From Streptomyces sp. 1222.5 (GTDB taxonomy: Bacteria > Actinomycetota > Actinomycetes > Streptomycetales > Streptomycetaceae), in contig NZ_FNSZ01000001.1 in assembly GCF_900105245.1 (NCBI RefSeq), forward strand, positions 8,120,001-8,184,000: DNA of 64,000 nt, written 5' to 3'. The notes beneath the pieces were generated by a model that did no database searches, was not told where the DNA came from, and worked only from the letters and a program-made list of their open reading frames with translations. How positions within the stretch are numbered: position 1 is the stretch's first letter; each line of letters begins with the position of its first letter. Both the position numbers and the translations under genes were made by a program. This document shows positions 23,740 through 33,053 of the stretch, in pieces.

Positions 23740-25326
23740 TCAGACGTTCCAGCCCTTCTCGGCGTCGTGGCCGTTGCGGGGGTCCTCGTGCCGGGCGATG
23801 TCCTGGGCGTGAACCTGCCGGAACAGCGGACCCATGTCCTCGGCGACAGCGACGGCGCTCATCAGGGCGCCGAAGATGTCGGTGAAGCCGTCCGCGACTT
23901 CCTTCTCCAGCGGAAACTCGCTGTCGGAGCGCTCGGCAAGGATCTTCATCACGTTCGCCACGCTGGTCAGCGCGGCCGGGAGCCCCTCGACCATGGCCAG
24001 GATCTCCATGGCGTTCTCGGGCTCGTAGGCGTTGGCGGCCTGCTCCATCTCGGCAGCGGCCTCTTCGAACTGGAAACCAGACACGAACTGTTCTCCTTCA
24101 CTCACCTCGGTGGTGTGGGCGGGTACTTCCTCGGCCGGGCGCTGCACCTGCTCTCCCAGGCCCTCGGTGCCGTCCTTGGTGGCCTCCGCATCCACGGCGG
24201 CCTCATCGGCGGCCAGGTCCTCGCGGATCGCGGCGTCCCGCTCGGTGCGCTCCTCGGCTGCGACGCCGACCAGCCGCCGGTACAGGCGGCGGCCGGGGTG
24301 GATCAGCCAGGGGATGTTGAACTTCCGGCCGATCGGGGTGGTGATCAGCCCGAGCAGACCGAGCGGCAGCGCGAGCAAGGCGGCGAGCAGACGGCGACCG
24401 TGGAAGCGGGCCGCGGACCGACGCAACGCCTTCCGGGCCGCCTTGCGCAGCGGCGCCTTACGCACCCTGTCGCGCTGTCCGGCGACTGTGCCGGCCGCCT
24501 TCTTGTCTCGCCGGTCACGCTGCTTGCCGATCGCCTTGTCCCGTACCGAACGGGCCTTGCGCACGGCACCGCCCAGCAGGCGGCCCGCCGGGCCTTTCGG
24601 CTTGCCGAACCGGTTGGTGCTGCCCGCTGCGGCTTTGGCGTTGCGTCGGGCGTCGGCGACTGCGCGCCGGGCGTTCGTCGTCTGCGCTCGCTGCCCGCCA
24701 CGGGATCCGGCCGCGGACTGCTGCCCGGCACGCAGGGCCTTTATCTGCCCCAGCCGTGCTGCGGCCTTCCCGGTACCGGCCGGACGCTTGGCGGCGCCCC
24801 GACTCAACGCGTTGCGCTTGGTCCGCCCGGCCGTCGTGCTGGCGTGACGGGCGACAGTACCGACGCCACCCCGCTTCGGGGTGTTGCCGGACGGCTTGCC
24901 ACCCCCGCGACCGGCACGGGAACCGCCCGAGCGACCGTCCCCCGACCGGCCAGTGGCACCCGCCCCGCCGCTCCGGGGGGCGGCGGAGCGTGCGGCGGTG
25001 CGTCCGGCAGTGTGGGCCGCGGTGCGTTTGGCGTCGCGGCGGGGGTTGGGCTTGCGGGAGCGGGCGGCGGCGAGCGTGCCGAGGACTACCGCGCCGGTTC
25101 CGGCGATGATCGCGGCGATCGGCCCGCCGGCCAGGGCGGCGGCGCCGACCGCGCCGACGGTGCTGTTGGCTCCGGACAGGGCCAGGGGGACGACCGGCCA
25201 GCCGCCGGGCGTGTGCTCCACCTCCTTCGCGGTCTCGGACTTCTCGGTGGGTGCGGGGGCGGGCGGGCGGGGCGGTTCGGAGGCGGAAGCCTCGACGGCT
25301 ACCGGCTCCGTGCTGAGTTCCGTCAT
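23740..25326 (-). CDS. Large basic membrane protein of the transfer operon
   Basis: 528 residues; I recognise no named family. An acidic Pro-rich N-terminus is followed by an Ala/Gly hydrophobic stretch (VGAVGAAALAGGPIAAIIAGTGAVVLGTL), then ~200 very basic residues rich in R, K, A and G (ARSRKPNPRRDAKRTAAHTAGRTAARS onward) that could bind DNA, a second hydrophobic stretch (LLAALLALPLGLLGLITTPIG), and an acidic helical C-terminus (EEAAAEMEQAANAYEPENAMEILAMVEGLP). The start at 25326 has AGGAG nine bases upstream. It ends 1 bp before traB, so it is surely co-expressed with it; a role as a TraB partner or pore protein is a guess. Confidence 0.75.
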   Translation of the reverse strand: MTELSTEPVAVEASASEPPRPPAPAPTEKSETAKEVEHTPGGWPVVPLALSGANSTVGAVGAAALAGGPIAAIIAGTGAVVLGTLAAARSRKPNPRRDAKRTAAHTAGRTAARSAAPRSGGAGATGRSGDGRSGGSRAGRGGGKPSGNTPKRGGVGTVARHASTTAGRTKRNALSRGAAKRPAGTGKAAARLGQIKALRAGQQSAAGSRGGQRAQTTNARRAVADARRNAKAAAGSTNRFGKPKGPAGRLLGGAVRKARSVRDKAIGKQRDRRDKKAAGTVAGQRDRVRKAPLRKAARKALRRSAARFHGRRLLAALLALPLGLLGLITTPIGRKFNIPWLIHPGRRLYRRLVGVAAEERTERDAAIREDLAADEAAVDAEATKDGTEGLGEQVQRPAEEVPAHTTEVSEGEQFVSGFQFEEAAAEMEQAANAYEPENAMEILAMVEGLPAALTSVANVMKILAERSDSEFPLEKEVADGFTDIFGALMSAVAVAEDMGPLFRQVHAQDIARHEDPRNGHDAEKGWNV

Positions 25327-25353
25327 GCTGAGAGCACTCCTCATGGGAGTAGG

Positions 25354-25390
25354 GCCCGGCCGGGACTGTGAGAGGTCCGTCCGGCCGGGC
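25354..25390. other. Intercistronic hairpin
   Basis: GCCCGGCCGG (25354-25363) pairs perfectly with CCGGCCGGGC (25381-25390) around a 17-nt loop in the 77-bp gap between the RRQRL gene and the large membrane-protein gene. It may attenuate or process the transfer transcript. Confidence 0.5.
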
Positions 25391-25403
25391 TCGCCAACAG
25401 GGC

Positions 25404-25745
25404 CTATGCGACGCGCTGTTCCTCGGGATAAGCGCACGGGCTGCACATGCCGAGTGAGGTAGGGATGACGTATCCGGCATCCCGGCCGCACTCGGGACAC
25501 CGGCGCCGTGCGGCGTTCGCCTTCGCCAGGGGCGCCCACTTCGCGGGCGTCATCGGGCGTACGGGCTTGGCCTGGTCGATCGCGTACAGGTAGGCGATGA
25601 GCGGGCTACGGCGGCGTCGGGGCCGCTCGAGTTGGGCGGTCACGTCCTGACCACCCGGCCGCAACCCCAGGGCACGGAGTTGCCGGCGGGTGGCCAAGCC
25701 GTCAGGTGCCAGCCGCCACCGGTAGACCGGGACGGCACCCATCAC
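25404..25745 (-). CDS. RRQRL-motif zinc-binding protein
   Basis: 113 residues. The motif RRQLRALGLRPGG near residue 20 and a C-terminal zinc ribbon (CPECGRDAGY, then CSPC) are those of a family often named for its RRQRL motif and found almost only in actinomycete conjugative elements. The biochemical role is unknown. The GTG/ATG start pair at 25745/25742 overlaps the DUF2637 stop, indicating translational coupling. Confidence 0.82.
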   Translation of the reverse strand: MMGAVPVYRWRLAPDGLATRRQLRALGLRPGGQDVTAQLERPRRRRSPLIAYLYAIDQAKPVRPMTPAKWAPLAKANAARRRCPECGRDAGYVIPTSLGMCSPCAYPEEQRVA

Positions 25746-26743
25746 CGGCTCGCGATGGCCAGCTCAGCCCCACCCGGCGGCCGGTGCTCGGCATACCGGG
25801 CCGACACCCAGCCGACCGACCAGCCGCACAGCTCCGCAGCAGCGCGCACCGACAGTTCCGCGGCGAACGCGGCAGACACGATCCGACGAGCCTCGTCCTC
25901 GGGGAGCTTGCTCTCAGCCGGGCCGCGCGCGAGCAGCTCAGCGCGTTCACGCTCGGCCTGCCGCGCATGCTCTTCGTGTTCGCGGCGTTCACGCGCCTGC
26001 CGCTCCGCGTGCTCGCGAGCGCGGCGGGCGAGGGCGTCGCGCTCGGCCTGCTCACGCTCCCGCTCACGCTGTTCACGTACCTGTTCACGGTGTTCACGCT
26101 CGGCCCGCTCCGCAGCCTGCTGCTCGGCCTGCCGCCGCTGCTCCTCGCGCCAGCGCCGCTCCTCCCGCTCCGCCTGCTCACGGACCAGGGCGGCCTCATG
26201 CTCGCGCTGTTCACGGTCCAGCTTCGCCGTGTGTTCGCGTTCTTCACGGGCCTGCCAGCGGTCGGCTTCCGCCCGCTCGCGGGCGGCCCGCTCGGCTGCT
26301 TCCCGCTCGGTACGCTGCTGCTGTTCCAGCCGTGCGACCGCTGTGGCGATCGCCCGCCGGTAGGCCAGCGAAGTCTCCGCGGTGGCGATCAGAAGCAGGG
26401 GTGCCACGGAGTGGACAGCTACGCCGACCAGGTCTTTCTTCAGTGCGGAGTCGGCGGTGTTGAGGGCGAGGGTCATCAGACCGGTCATCCACCGCAGCAC
26501 GACGGGCCAGCGTCCGCCGTGGCCGCCCAGGCGGGCGAGGACGTCATCGAGCTTGACCACGATGACCACCGCAGCATCCACCACCAGCGGCAGAATCGGG
26601 GCCGTCCAGTCCCAGTCGTCCGCCGTGTGATCGGCCATGAGTGGCGTGACGGTGAGGATCGAGTAGAGCATCGCCCCGCACACGATCAGCCACGTCCCGC
26701 CGGACAGGGCGCGCTCTGCTGAACGCGTCTGAACGCTGTTCAT
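25742..26743 (-). CDS. DUF2637 membrane protein with long E/R coiled coil
   Basis: 333 residues. The N-terminal ~130 residues contain four membrane segments (GTWLIVCGAMLYSILTVTPLM; APILPLVVDAAVVIVV; WPVVLRWMTGLMTLALN; VAVHSVAPLLLIATAETSLAYRR) of the DUF2637 type found in actinomycete plasmids and AICEs. A ~130-residue E/R/A/Q-rich coiled coil follows, then a C-terminal HTH-like segment (AAFAAELSVRAAAELCGWSVGWVSARYAEHR). This suggests a membrane-tethered DNA-binding or spread protein. Start and stop overlap both neighbours (ATGA at 26740-26743, GTGA at 25742-25745). Confidence 0.88.
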   Translation of the reverse strand: MNSVQTRSAERALSGGTWLIVCGAMLYSILTVTPLMADHTADDWDWTAPILPLVVDAAVVIVVKLDDVLARLGGHGGRWPVVLRWMTGLMTLALNTADSALKKDLVGVAVHSVAPLLLIATAETSLAYRRAIATAVARLEQQQRTEREAAERAARERAEADRWQAREEREHTAKLDREQREHEAALVREQAEREERRWREEQRRQAEQQAAERAEREHREQVREQREREREQAERDALARRAREHAERQARERREHEEHARQAERERAELLARGPAESKLPEDEARRIVSAAFAAELSVRAAAELCGWSVGWVSARYAEHRPPGGAELAIASR

Positions 26744-27273
26744 GCCGCCCCCTCAACCGGCTGCGGCGCGGGCATCTGAGCCCGGCGGAAACCCTTGGAC
26801 TCGGCGTTGTAAATGAACGCCGCCAAGCGCCACATGGACGCGGACGCGGGGTGTTCATCCGCAGGCACCCACGGCGTCCCGGCCGCCACGCCATGCGTGC
26901 CCGTGTCGGCCACGGCGTCCTCGCGAGAGGCGTAGACGGTGTGCGGCTCGCCGTAGTGCAGCAGCACCGTCAGCGTGCTGCCCTCCGCTGGCCCAGCCTC
27001 CAGCTCCGTGCGGAGCCGACGGATTTCGATGGCCTTCAACAGCAGTTCCTGCTCCGTAGCGGACAGTTGCTCCATGGCACGAGCGAGGATGGTGCCGACC
27101 TCGGAGGTGGCGGCCTCCGCCCGCTCTGCACGGTCGGTGACGGCGTACAGCTCCCGGATCTGCTGGGACCAGGCGGCGTTCGCCTGCCCCTGCACCTTGC
27201 GGGCGTGAGCGAGGGCCTGGTCGGCGTCCTCACGCAGTCGACGCAGACGGCCGGCGGTAACGAGGCGGATCAC
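26740..27273 (-). CDS. Coiled-coil hypothetical protein of the AICE operon
   Basis: 177 residues. The first 100 are a helical coiled coil (RRLREDADQALAHARKVQGQANAAWSQQIRELYAV, MEQLSATEQELLLKAIEIRRLRTELEAG); the last 75 form a small domain (LTVLLHYGEPHTVYASREDAVADTGTHG, ASMWRLAAFIYNAESKGFRRA). No named family is recognised. GTG at 27273 is supported by GGGGAGG and overlaps the DUF6284 stop. Role unknown. Confidence 0.75.
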   Translation of the reverse strand: MIRLVTAGRLRRLREDADQALAHARKVQGQANAAWSQQIRELYAVTDRAERAEAATSEVGTILARAMEQLSATEQELLLKAIEIRRLRTELEAGPAEGSTLTVLLHYGEPHTVYASREDAVADTGTHGVAAGTPWVPADEHPASASMWRLAAFIYNAESKGFRRAQMPAPQPVEGAA

Positions 27274-27527
27274 GCTGCCTCCCCCACGCTGTAGCGGTTC
27301 GCCAGGGCGCGTCGGGCGGCCAGCACCTTGCGGCGGGCCCGGCGCAGCCGCCGGGTGTCCACCTCCGTCACCGGACGGTCCAAGGTGCTGATCTGCACGT
27401 CCAGCAACTCGACCTCCGCCGCGATGAGCGGGAGCTCCCGCTCGATCGCGTCCAGCTCCGCGGCCGTGGGCTCGCGGTCGTACTCGCTGCCGGTAACAAC
27501 CGGCTGAAGTGCAACGATGTGCTTCAT
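27270..27527 (-). CDS. DUF6284-like small helical protein
   Basis: 85 residues, mostly two long helices (PTAAELDAIERELPLIAAEVELLDVQISTLDRPVTEVDTRRLRRARRKVLAARRALANRY). It looks like the DUF6284 proteins of Streptomyces conjugative elements. Start ATG 27527 has AAGGAG about 10 bases upstream. The next gene's GTG overlaps its stop, so it heads the coupled block that ends with traB. Function unknown. Confidence 0.75.
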   Translation of the reverse strand: MKHIVALQPVVTGSEYDREPTAAELDAIERELPLIAAEVELLDVQISTLDRPVTEVDTRRLRRARRKVLAARRALANRYSVGEAA

Positions 27528-27563
27528 GGGTCGTGACTCCTTCTGCTCTGGAACGGCCCGACA

Positions 27564-27597
27564 GCACCCCTCGGAGGGCCTAAGCTCCGAGGGGTGC
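27564..27597. terminator. 13-bp perfect hairpin between small AICE genes
   Basis: GCACCCCTCGGAG (27564-27576) pairs with its exact complement (27585-27597) with an 8-nt loop, 22 bp after the stop of the 51-residue gene and 37 bp before the DUF6284 gene. It is a terminator or attenuator set between the first small gene and the main transfer operon. Confidence 0.75.
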
Positions 27598-27619
27598 GCC
27601 GTTTGTTGGCTGGGCGGGG

Positions 27620-27775
27620 TTAGTTCTGCTCGGAGGTGATTCCGAGGGCGCAGTCCAGCTCCGCCTCCACGTTCTGGCACTGGCCGGACTCGATCCGGTC
27701 GTAGACCTCCTGGCCCGCGGTGAAGCTCTCCGGGCTGGTCAGGTCGATCGAGTCCTGCACGTTCTCGCCACTCAT
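27620..27775 (-). CDS. 51-residue acidic protein at the head of the transfer operon
   Basis: MSGENVQDSIDLTSPESF is followed by EVYDRIESGQCQNVEAELDCALGI. It is acidic and helical with two cysteines, and I recognise no family. ATG at 27775 has AGGAG six bases upstream. The hairpin at 27564-27597 follows its stop, so it may be transcribed much more than the downstream block. Confidence 0.6.
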   Translation of the reverse strand: MSGENVQDSIDLTSPESFTAGQEVYDRIESGQCQNVEAELDCALGITSEQN

Positions 27776-28038
27776 CAGGGCTCCTGACGTGTCTTGGGCA
27801 GGTGGTGGACCCGGCCGGCGTACCGGCCCGCGGCTCCCCTCGCCCCGCCCGTACGACACCGCAACGCGTGCGGGACCGGACGGGCGAGGGAGGCAACCGG
27901 CCGCAGCGATGAGTGCGGAAAGGTCGATGAATGCGCGGGCCTCAGCCGCGCTGGCCGCCTTCTTGTCCTGAGGACAGGCGGCAGATCCTCGTCCACTGTT
28001 CAGTTCTCAAACAACGACCAACCCGGGGCCCGCGGCGC

Positions 28039-28058
28039 GCGGCCGCTTAAGCGGCCGC
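28039..28058. other. 20-bp perfect palindrome in the leader region
   Basis: GCGGCCGCTT followed by its exact complement, centred on TTAA, in the 481-bp non-coding gap 27776-28256 between the divergent transfer operon and the GntR gene. It may be a cruciform, a terminator or a protein site. Apart from this and the GntR operators I see no gene in that gap. Confidence 0.45.
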
Positions 28059-28172
28059 CTTCCGACCACCGCAAGCGGCAGCCATACGGGCGATCCCGAA
28101 TTATTTGTGCAGGTCAGAGGTGTGCCGTCGGAATGCTTGAGGCCGTTCCGGCCCCGCATTTCGACCTGGCTT

Positions 28173-28239
28173 CAGATTGACCTAAGTCAATCTGCCTGTC
28201 AAGCGCATGCGCCGAGGGAGTCGGAGATTGACCTAGGTC
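28173..28239. promoter_or_regulatory. Twin operators of the GntR (KorSA-like) repressor
   Basis: CAGATTGAC (28173-28181), spacer CTAA, GTCAATCTG (28186-28194) is a perfect 9-bp-arm dyad. A second site, AGATTGACCTAGGTC, lies at 28225-28239 and contains the perfect core GACCTAGGTC. Both share AGATTGACCTA(A/G)GTC. They lie 17-84 bp upstream of the GntR start, in the region between it and the divergent transfer operon, which suits repression of both. Confidence 0.8.
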
Positions 28240-28256
28240 CGGCTACTCTCGGAGGC

Positions 28257-28652
28257 ATGACCGAGAGCCCCGAAGCGCCCAAGCAGACGCCTACGGCCAA
28301 AGAGATCGCGGCGGAGTTCCGCAGGAAGATCACCGGCACTGAACCGGCGTACGGACCGGGTGACCGTCTTCCTGCCGCTCGCGCGCTCGCCAAAGAGCGT
28401 GGCGTTCAGCTCATGACAGTTCAGAGCGCCTACAGCCAGCTCCGTGACGAAGGGCTCGTCCTCAGTCAGCAAGGGCGTGGCACCTTCGTTCGCGACCCGT
28501 CCGTACCCCTCGGCACCGAGCCGGGAAGTAGCCCCGCCTTTTCCGCTCTTGCTGCGGAGCTCAGCACGATCCATGACGCCCTGCGGGTACTTGGGGAGCG
28601 GCTCGACCGCCTGGAGCAGCTTGTCGGTAGTGAGCCTCCACCCGTGTCGTGA
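28257..28652 (+). CDS. GntR-family regulator (KorSA-like)
   Basis: 131 residues: a GntR winged helix (AKEIAAEFRRKI, YGPGDRLPAARALAKERGVQLMTVQSAYSQLRDEGLVLSQQGRGTFV) with only a short coiled C-terminal tail (ALRVLGERLDRLEQLVG), the size and layout of KorSA/KorA repressors that keep AICE and plasmid transfer and replication genes silent. GGAGG directly abuts the ATG at 28257 with only one base between, an unusually short spacing that could keep expression low. Twin operators lie just upstream. Confidence 0.88.
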   Translation: MTESPEAPKQTPTAKEIAAEFRRKITGTEPAYGPGDRLPAARALAKERGVQLMTVQSAYSQLRDEGLVLSQQGRGTFVRDPSVPLGTEPGSSPAFSALAAELSTIHDALRVLGERLDRLEQLVGSEPPPVS

Positions 28653-28779
28653 GGTGGTCGGTGCGCCTTACCAGTCGTTCCATTGCGACGCGCACCTCGC
28701 TCAGATGTGCTGTGATCAAAGCAAATTCGGCGGCTGACATGACTTGCAGTTCGTCGCGATGCTCATTGATGCCTGACAT
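28561..28779 (-). CDS. Possible small coiled-coil protein overlapping the GntR 3' end
   Basis: A 72-codon open frame (MSGINEHRDELQVMSAAEF, then ITAHLSEVRVAMERLVRRTD, TRVEAHYRQAA) with helical heptad character and codon use like neighbouring element genes. It overlaps the end of the GntR gene by 92 bp on the other strand and no ribosome-binding site is visible before 28779 or 28740. It may be a chance frame. Confidence 0.3.
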   Translation of the reverse strand: MSGINEHRDELQVMSAAEFALITAHLSEVRVAMERLVRRTDHLTTRVEAHYRQAAPGGRAAPQVPAGRHGSC

Positions 28780-28800
28780 GCCAATGAGGATGTGGCCCAG

Positions 28801-28843
28801 AACGACAGAGGACCCGGACAAAGTGTCCGGGTCCTCTGTCGTT
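28801..28843. terminator. 20-bp perfect hairpin
   Basis: Arms 28801-28820 and 28824-28843 are exact complements with an AAG loop. It lies 26 bp after the flavoprotein stop (minus strand) and 149 bp after the GntR gene, so it ends the XRE/flavoprotein transcript and could also stop GntR transcription. Confidence 0.88.
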
Positions 28844-28868
28844 GCAGGTCAGGAGGATTGACGATGTG

Positions 28869-29432
28869 TCATTTGCTGACCTCTTCCACCGTGTTCAGTA
28901 CTGCCTGCCATGGAAGGTCGCGGCCTGCCGGCGCCTCGCGCGGTTCATAGAGGGGCCATACGGCCGGGCCGTCTACGACGTGCACGCCGCCGGATCGAAG
29001 GGTCTGGACATGGTGCTGCCAAGACGGGTGGCGGACGTGCGCAGCGTTTACGCGAGGGAAGACAACGACGGGCAGCGCGAGCGTGCCGATCGCCTCACCC
29101 ACCTGCGTCAACGCCTGGTTGTCCATCAGTCCCAGAGCGAGCTTTGCCACCGTGTTAGCCGAGGCGGGAGCGACCACGTAGCAGTCGACCTGCGGATGCG
29201 GCCGAGTCTCGCCAGGTAGTCGCGGTTCGTGGCGGACGGGAAGACCCGTCAGCACCTCGAGTCGCTCGGCTTCACCGCTGAGCCTCAGCCAGTGACCGGC
29301 GGTCGGCGTGAGTGTGACGGCGACCTGCCATCCGCGCTCGATCGCGGGTTCCACAAAACCGGTGCGTAGCGCCTCCACCCCCCCGGCCGCTGACCCAACG
29401 ACTCCGAGAACCCCACGGGTCTTTGAACTCAC
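28869..29432 (-). CDS. Flavoprotein-family (PpcDC/Dfp-like) protein
   Basis: 187-residue protein of the homo-oligomeric flavin-containing Cys decarboxylase fold: GVLGVVGSAAGGVEALRTGF at the N-terminus, GWQVAVTLTPTAGHWLR, the substrate-side YVVAPASANTVAKLALGLMDNQALT and LPVVVFPRVNAAHVRHP. It should bind FMN and may decarboxylate or reduce a small substrate. GTG at 29432 overlaps the XRE gene's stop (GTGA), so the two are translationally coupled; XRE-TPR regulator plus flavoprotein pairs are recurrent in Streptomyces. Probably cargo rather than a conjugation function. Confidence 0.87.
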   Translation of the reverse strand: MSSKTRGVLGVVGSAAGGVEALRTGFVEPAIERGWQVAVTLTPTAGHWLRLSGEAERLEVLTGLPVRHEPRLPGETRPHPQVDCYVVAPASANTVAKLALGLMDNQALTQVGEAIGTLALPVVVFPRVNAAHVRHPSWQHHVQTLRSGGVHVVDGPAVWPLYEPREAPAGRDLPWQAVLNTVEEVSK

Positions 29433-30664
29433 TGCACCGCCCTGCACCGTTGAGCCATCACAAATACTTCAGACGAACGCGAGCCGCCAGAGACGGGGGC
29501 CTGCTTGATCAGGTCACGCAAGGTCTCGCGCACCCTGGGATTGTTGCGTACGAGCTGCGGGGACGTGCGCTCAGCCGTGCGCAGCGTCGCAAAGGACTCG
29601 TCACCTCGCCCGGCCAGTGACAGCGCGCGTGCGTAGTCGATTCCGTGCGAGACACTGCGCTCTTGCGGCATGTGGTCGACGTCGATCTGACCGTTATCGA
29701 CCACGAACGAAACGTTGTCCAGGTCAAGCTCCACGGACAAGCGGTGAAGTATCACGTTCGTGGGCCCGAATCCGGTCTGCCAGTAGTTCTCATCGGACCC
29801 GAGGTCCTCTGCAAGCTCCTCGGCCCGATTCAGCAAGCTCGTCGCGGTGGTGCGATCCTGGCGGCGAGCAGCCGCCACGGCGGCTCGCAAGTGAATCATG
29901 CCCAGCAGGCTCAAGGCTGCCGGGTCGTGCTCGGTGATCTGGGACGACAGCCACGCGGCGGCTGTGTTACCGAGCTCCAGAGCGTCGTCGTAACGGCCAT
30001 TGGCGAGCAGGGCATGGGTGCCGGAACGCGCGGCCGATACGAGTACGAGGGGATTATCTGACTCGTCAGCAGCCCGCATGGCGCGCTCAGCAGCAAGCCA
30101 CGAGATGTCTGACTCGCCAATCTTGGCCAGAGTCGTTGCGGCGAGGTGGTGCGTGCGAGCAGATACAGCCCAGCACTCGCCACGATCCTCGCCACGTCGT
30201 GCCGCGCGCTCCTCCAATTCCTGCGCGGTCTGCAGAAGAGCCGGGAGGGCCGCGATGACGCTGCCGAGTCGTCCTCCCTGGTAGTCGTTCCACGCGTGCT
30301 CCACGCGCACAGCTACCGGGGCAGGCGTCGGAAGCTGAGCCTCAGCCTCAGGCCCGAAGAGCAAGCGAGACAGCCGCCGGGGGCTCATGAGCGCGTCACG
30401 CACCGCGGGCACGTCGTCTTGCTGTCGCTCGTCTTCTACGAGCACAGTTTGTCCGAGCAGGTCCCCGAGCGGAACGCGCATGATGCGAGAGAGCTCGGCG
30501 AGCATGTCGATACGAGGTGGCTTCCGGCGCCCCGTCTCGATCTTCGCCAACCAGTCGGTGCTCCGGCCGACCAGGCCGGCCAGGACCTCCTGGGTATAGC
30601 CGCGCCGCTTGCGGTAGAACGCGATCCGCTCACCGATGCTGAGGTGATCTCCGAGACCACGCAT
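29429..30664 (-). CDS. XRE-family regulator with TPR-like domain
   Basis: 411 residues. N-terminal HTH: IGERIAFYRKRRGYTQEVLAGLVGRSTDWLAKIETGRRKPPRIDMLAELSRIMRVPLGDLLG. The remaining ~310 residues are helical repeats (HHLAATTLAKIGESDISWLAAERAMRAADES, LSLLGMIHLRAAVAAARRQDRTTATSLLNRAEELAEDLG) typical of peptide- or ligand-sensing TPR regulators. AGGAGG precedes ATG 30664 by nine bases. Codon bias is milder than in flanking chromosomal genes. It probably regulates itself and the coupled flavoprotein. Confidence 0.9.
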   Translation of the reverse strand: MRGLGDHLSIGERIAFYRKRRGYTQEVLAGLVGRSTDWLAKIETGRRKPPRIDMLAELSRIMRVPLGDLLGQTVLVEDERQQDDVPAVRDALMSPRRLSRLLFGPEAEAQLPTPAPVAVRVEHAWNDYQGGRLGSVIAALPALLQTAQELEERAARRGEDRGECWAVSARTHHLAATTLAKIGESDISWLAAERAMRAADESDNPLVLVSAARSGTHALLANGRYDDALELGNTAAAWLSSQITEHDPAALSLLGMIHLRAAVAAARRQDRTTATSLLNRAEELAEDLGSDENYWQTGFGPTNVILHRLSVELDLDNVSFVVDNGQIDVDHMPQERSVSHGIDYARALSLAGRGDESFATLRTAERTSPQLVRNNPRVRETLRDLIKQAPVSGGSRSSEVFVMAQRCRAVQ

Positions 30665-30783
30665 GGCGTTCTGCCTCCTACTACTCTAAGGGGCCGATTT
30701 CACCGTATCGAGCCGGTGACCGGGCGGGTAGCAGGCCTTGACTACCGCTCGCCCTAGTCCGAGCGTATTGAGCTGAAGACGGT

Positions 30784-30810
30784 GAGACCCGGACACTGTG
30801 TCCGGGTCTC
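30784..30810. terminator. 12-bp hairpin near the right end of the element
   Basis: GAGACCCGGACA (30784-30795) pairs perfectly with TGTCCGGGTCTC (30799-30810), loop CTG, in the 292-bp gap between the XRE gene and lpdA. Its core resembles the hairpin at 28801-28843. It may end lpdA transcription read into the element. I see no gene in this gap. Confidence 0.6.
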
Positions 30811-30956
30811 CGACCTCGTGCTTCACGGAGAAAGCCGGGCCGTCTGTGGGCCGTCCGAGGGCGACCCACAGCGACCAGTAACGACCGTCAACGACCGTGG
30901 TGGCGGCGCCACATTGCTGGTCGGCGATTGATCCCTCTGATGTCGCTGCCCAGGCG

Positions 30957-32372
<1,416 letters not shown>

Positions 32373-32666
32373 CGATGCCTCCTCTTCGGGGCGTGTGCCG
32401 CCGCGGTCGAGGACCGGTGCCCCTGGCTCCGGCCCGGAGTCGACCGATCGAACGACGCCGGCGAGCGGCGGTTCCGATCGGCGATCATGGACTCTACCCG
32501 TGCGCTCGCCGCCCTTCTCGACGGCCGCTACCTGCTTAACTGTTCAACCATCTGGGGCTGTTGCCGGGAGGTCGCGGCACGACGCATCCGGGCCCCGGGA
32601 TGCGCATCGCCGCGCCGTAGAACTGCGCCGCCGACAGCCCGCCGAGCGCCTGCCGCACCGCTACGA

Positions 32667-33053
32667 CTACTCGGTCCCGGGCGGGACGGGGGTGGCCTGG
32701 TGGTAGTACATCCGCCAGCCGGCCTCCCCGTCGCCCCTGCGCCACAGCGAACTGCGGCGCGCCCGCCTGCCGGCGATCGTCGTCTCGTAGGTGAGATGCA
32801 CCAGCCCCGGAGCCAGTACGGCACCAATCATGCGCGACGGCTCGTACCGTGGGCCGTCCTCGGTGTTGCCGGACATCTCAGGCAGCGCGGCGAGCATCTG
32901 CTCGTAGGTCCAACGCCGGCCCGAGGCTCCGACCTCCACGAACTCGGGGTCCAGCAGCCGCCCGGCCAGTTCCCGGGACACCCGTACACGAGGGTCCATG
33001 AGCCGCAGCTCACCCTGGATCGCATCGGCCACGTCATCCTGTGCGGTGTGCAT
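32667..33053 (-). CDS. DUF4440 / NTF2-like protein
   Basis: 128-residue SnoaL/NTF2-like protein of the DUF4440 type: DAIQGELRLMDPRVRVSRELAGRLLDPEFVEVGASGRRWTYEQMLAAL, later LTYETTIAGRRARRSSLWRRGDGEAGWRMYYHQATPV. Members are small stress or steroid-isomerase-fold proteins of mostly unknown role. Its start overlaps the end of the HAD hydrolase gene by 20 bp, so the two are co-transcribed. Confidence 0.87.
   Translation of the reverse strand: MHTAQDDVADAIQGELRLMDPRVRVSRELAGRLLDPEFVEVGASGRRWTYEQMLAALPEMSGNTEDGPRYEPSRMIGAVLAPGLVHLTYETTIAGRRARRSSLWRRGDGEAGWRMYYHQATPVPPGTE

Noticed and set aside
28811..30808. GACCCGGA octamers (the pSVH1 TraB site as I recall it) in the hairpins at 28801-28843 and 30784-30810
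   Set aside because: They occur only as inverted pairs in terminator-like hairpins, not as direct-repeat arrays; the CGACAAGC array by traB is the better clt candidate.
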